Part shown: in pieces, positions 5,841 through 6,293 of the stretch
Layout: each line of letters opens with the position of its first letter
Numbering within the stretch: the first letter of the stretch is position 1
NCBI GenBank assembly: GCA_944372715.1
Contig: CALVZZ010000070.1
Coordinates: 1-6,293, forward strand
Length of the DNA stretch: 6,293 nucleotides
Reading direction: 5' to 3'
Source: an uncultured Clostridia bacterium
GTDB lineage: Bacteria > Bacillota > Clostridia > Christensenellales > UBA1242
Translations under genes and position numbers: made by a program
Notes under the pieces: model-generated
Databases searched by the model: none
Told to the model about the DNA's origin: nothing
Seen by the model: only the letters and a program-made list of their open reading frames with translations

Positions 5841-6293
5841 AACAGGCATATATGTACATATTCCATTTTGTGAAAGTAAGTGTTTTTATTGTAATTTTGT
5901 TTCTGCAAATTATTCAGCTGAGATTAAAGAAAAATACATTGAAGTTTTGTTTAAAGAAATTGAAACTGTTTCAACCAAAAGGACAATTTATTCAATTTTT
6001 ATTGGAGGTGGCTCGCCATCAGTTTTAGATGGTGAAATCATTATTAAGTTGCTAAACAAAATTTATAGCTGTTTTAAAGTTAGTAAAAATGCTGAAATTA
6101 CAATTGAATGTAATCCCAATTCTTTGACTTATAAAAAACTTGTAGAATATAAAAAAGCTGGTATAAACAGAATTAGCATTGGAGTTCAAAGTTTAAATGA
6201 CGATGTTTTAAAACTAATTGGACGAAAACATAATAAAAAGCAAGCATTAGATGCAATAAAATTAGCAAAAGACGTTGGGTTTAATAATATTAA
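5830..6293 (+). CDS. hemW: HemW-like radical SAM protein (haem chaperone), 3' end outside the window
   Basis: HemW belongs to the HemN-like radical SAM proteins. It was long annotated as oxygen-independent coproporphyrinogen III oxidase but is now regarded as a haem-binding chaperone. The visible 154 residues begin GIYVHIPFC, carry the 4Fe-4S/SAM motif C14-x3-C18-x2-C21 followed by N-F, then GGGSPS (59-64, SAM-binding glycine motif), ECNPNSLT (93-100) and the INRISIGVQSLNDDVLKLIGRKHN block (112-135). A true HemN has an additional Cys right after the cluster motif (CxxxCxxCxC); here that region is C-N-F, which favours HemW. The reading frame runs off the right edge with no stop. The start is either ATG 5830 or ATG 5824 in the same frame; both lie inside lepA, with no clear Shine-Dalgarno, so translation is probably coupled to lepA. 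About 60% of the protein is missing. Confidence 0.92.
   Translation, partial: MIIKTGIYVHIPFCESKCFYCNFVSANYSAEIKEKYIEVLFKEIETVSTKRTIYSIFIGGGSPSVLDGEIIIKLLNKIYSCFKVSKNAEITIECNPNSLTYKKLVEYKKAGINRISIGVQSLNDDVLKLIGRKHNKKQALDAIKLAKDVGFNNI

Noticed and set aside
1..6293. Mobile element, CRISPR, phage, toxin-antitoxin or other defence or novel system
   Set aside because: All recognisable genes belong to common housekeeping or metabolic families, no terminal or direct repeats were seen, and base composition looks even throughout.

Overview
The window is AT-rich (GC looks close to 30% by eye) and densely coded. It has low-GC Gram-positive style signals: AAAGGTGG/AGAGGTG Shine-Dalgarno sites, TATAAT -10 boxes and short U-tailed hairpins. 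The lepA-hemW order is common in Firmicutes (Bacillota) and relatives, and the CE4 deacetylase resembles the YlxY/PdaB-type proteins of that group. I infer an uncultured low-GC Firmicute or Mollicute-related bacterium. Genus cannot be read from this window. The standard code fits: about eleven Trp codons are TGG, and the recognised genes other than the broken first one run full length without internal TGA. All six visible stops are TAA or TAG.

Layout. (1) 2-493 (+): the 3' part of a polysaccharide deacetylase gene entering from the left edge. It is interrupted by an in-frame TGA at 56-58 and ends at a clear intrinsic terminator (500-524). (2) 494-678: AT-rich spacer with an extended -10 promoter and a strong Shine-Dalgarno. 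(3) 679-1839 (+): a two-gene unit, an MBL-fold hydrolase followed 9 bases later by a small nitroreductase. (4) 1876-3141 (+): rarA, an AAA+ replication-fork maintenance ATPase, with its own -10 box only 6 bases before the ATG. (5) 3141-3169: a terminator hairpin shared by two convergent genes. (6) 3167-3895 (-): a glycerophosphodiester phosphodiesterase. (7) 3896-4034: a divergent AT-rich promoter region. (8) 4035-5840 (+): lepA (elongation factor 4), again with TATAAT about 7 bases before its ATG, overlapping by 11 bases the start of hemW (5830 to the right edge, incomplete).

The genes are mostly housekeeping: fork rescue (rarA), translation (lepA), haem chaperoning (hemW), phospholipid turnover (GDPD), redox and hydrolase accessory enzymes, and a cell-wall type deacetylase. 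I see no mobile element, CRISPR array, tRNA, rRNA, toxin-antitoxin pair or defence locus, and no evidence of a new multi-gene system. The points most worth a second look are the nonsense codon in the deacetylase, the apparently leaderless promoters of rarA and lepA, and the very compact bidirectional terminator that contains the stop codons of both flanking genes.
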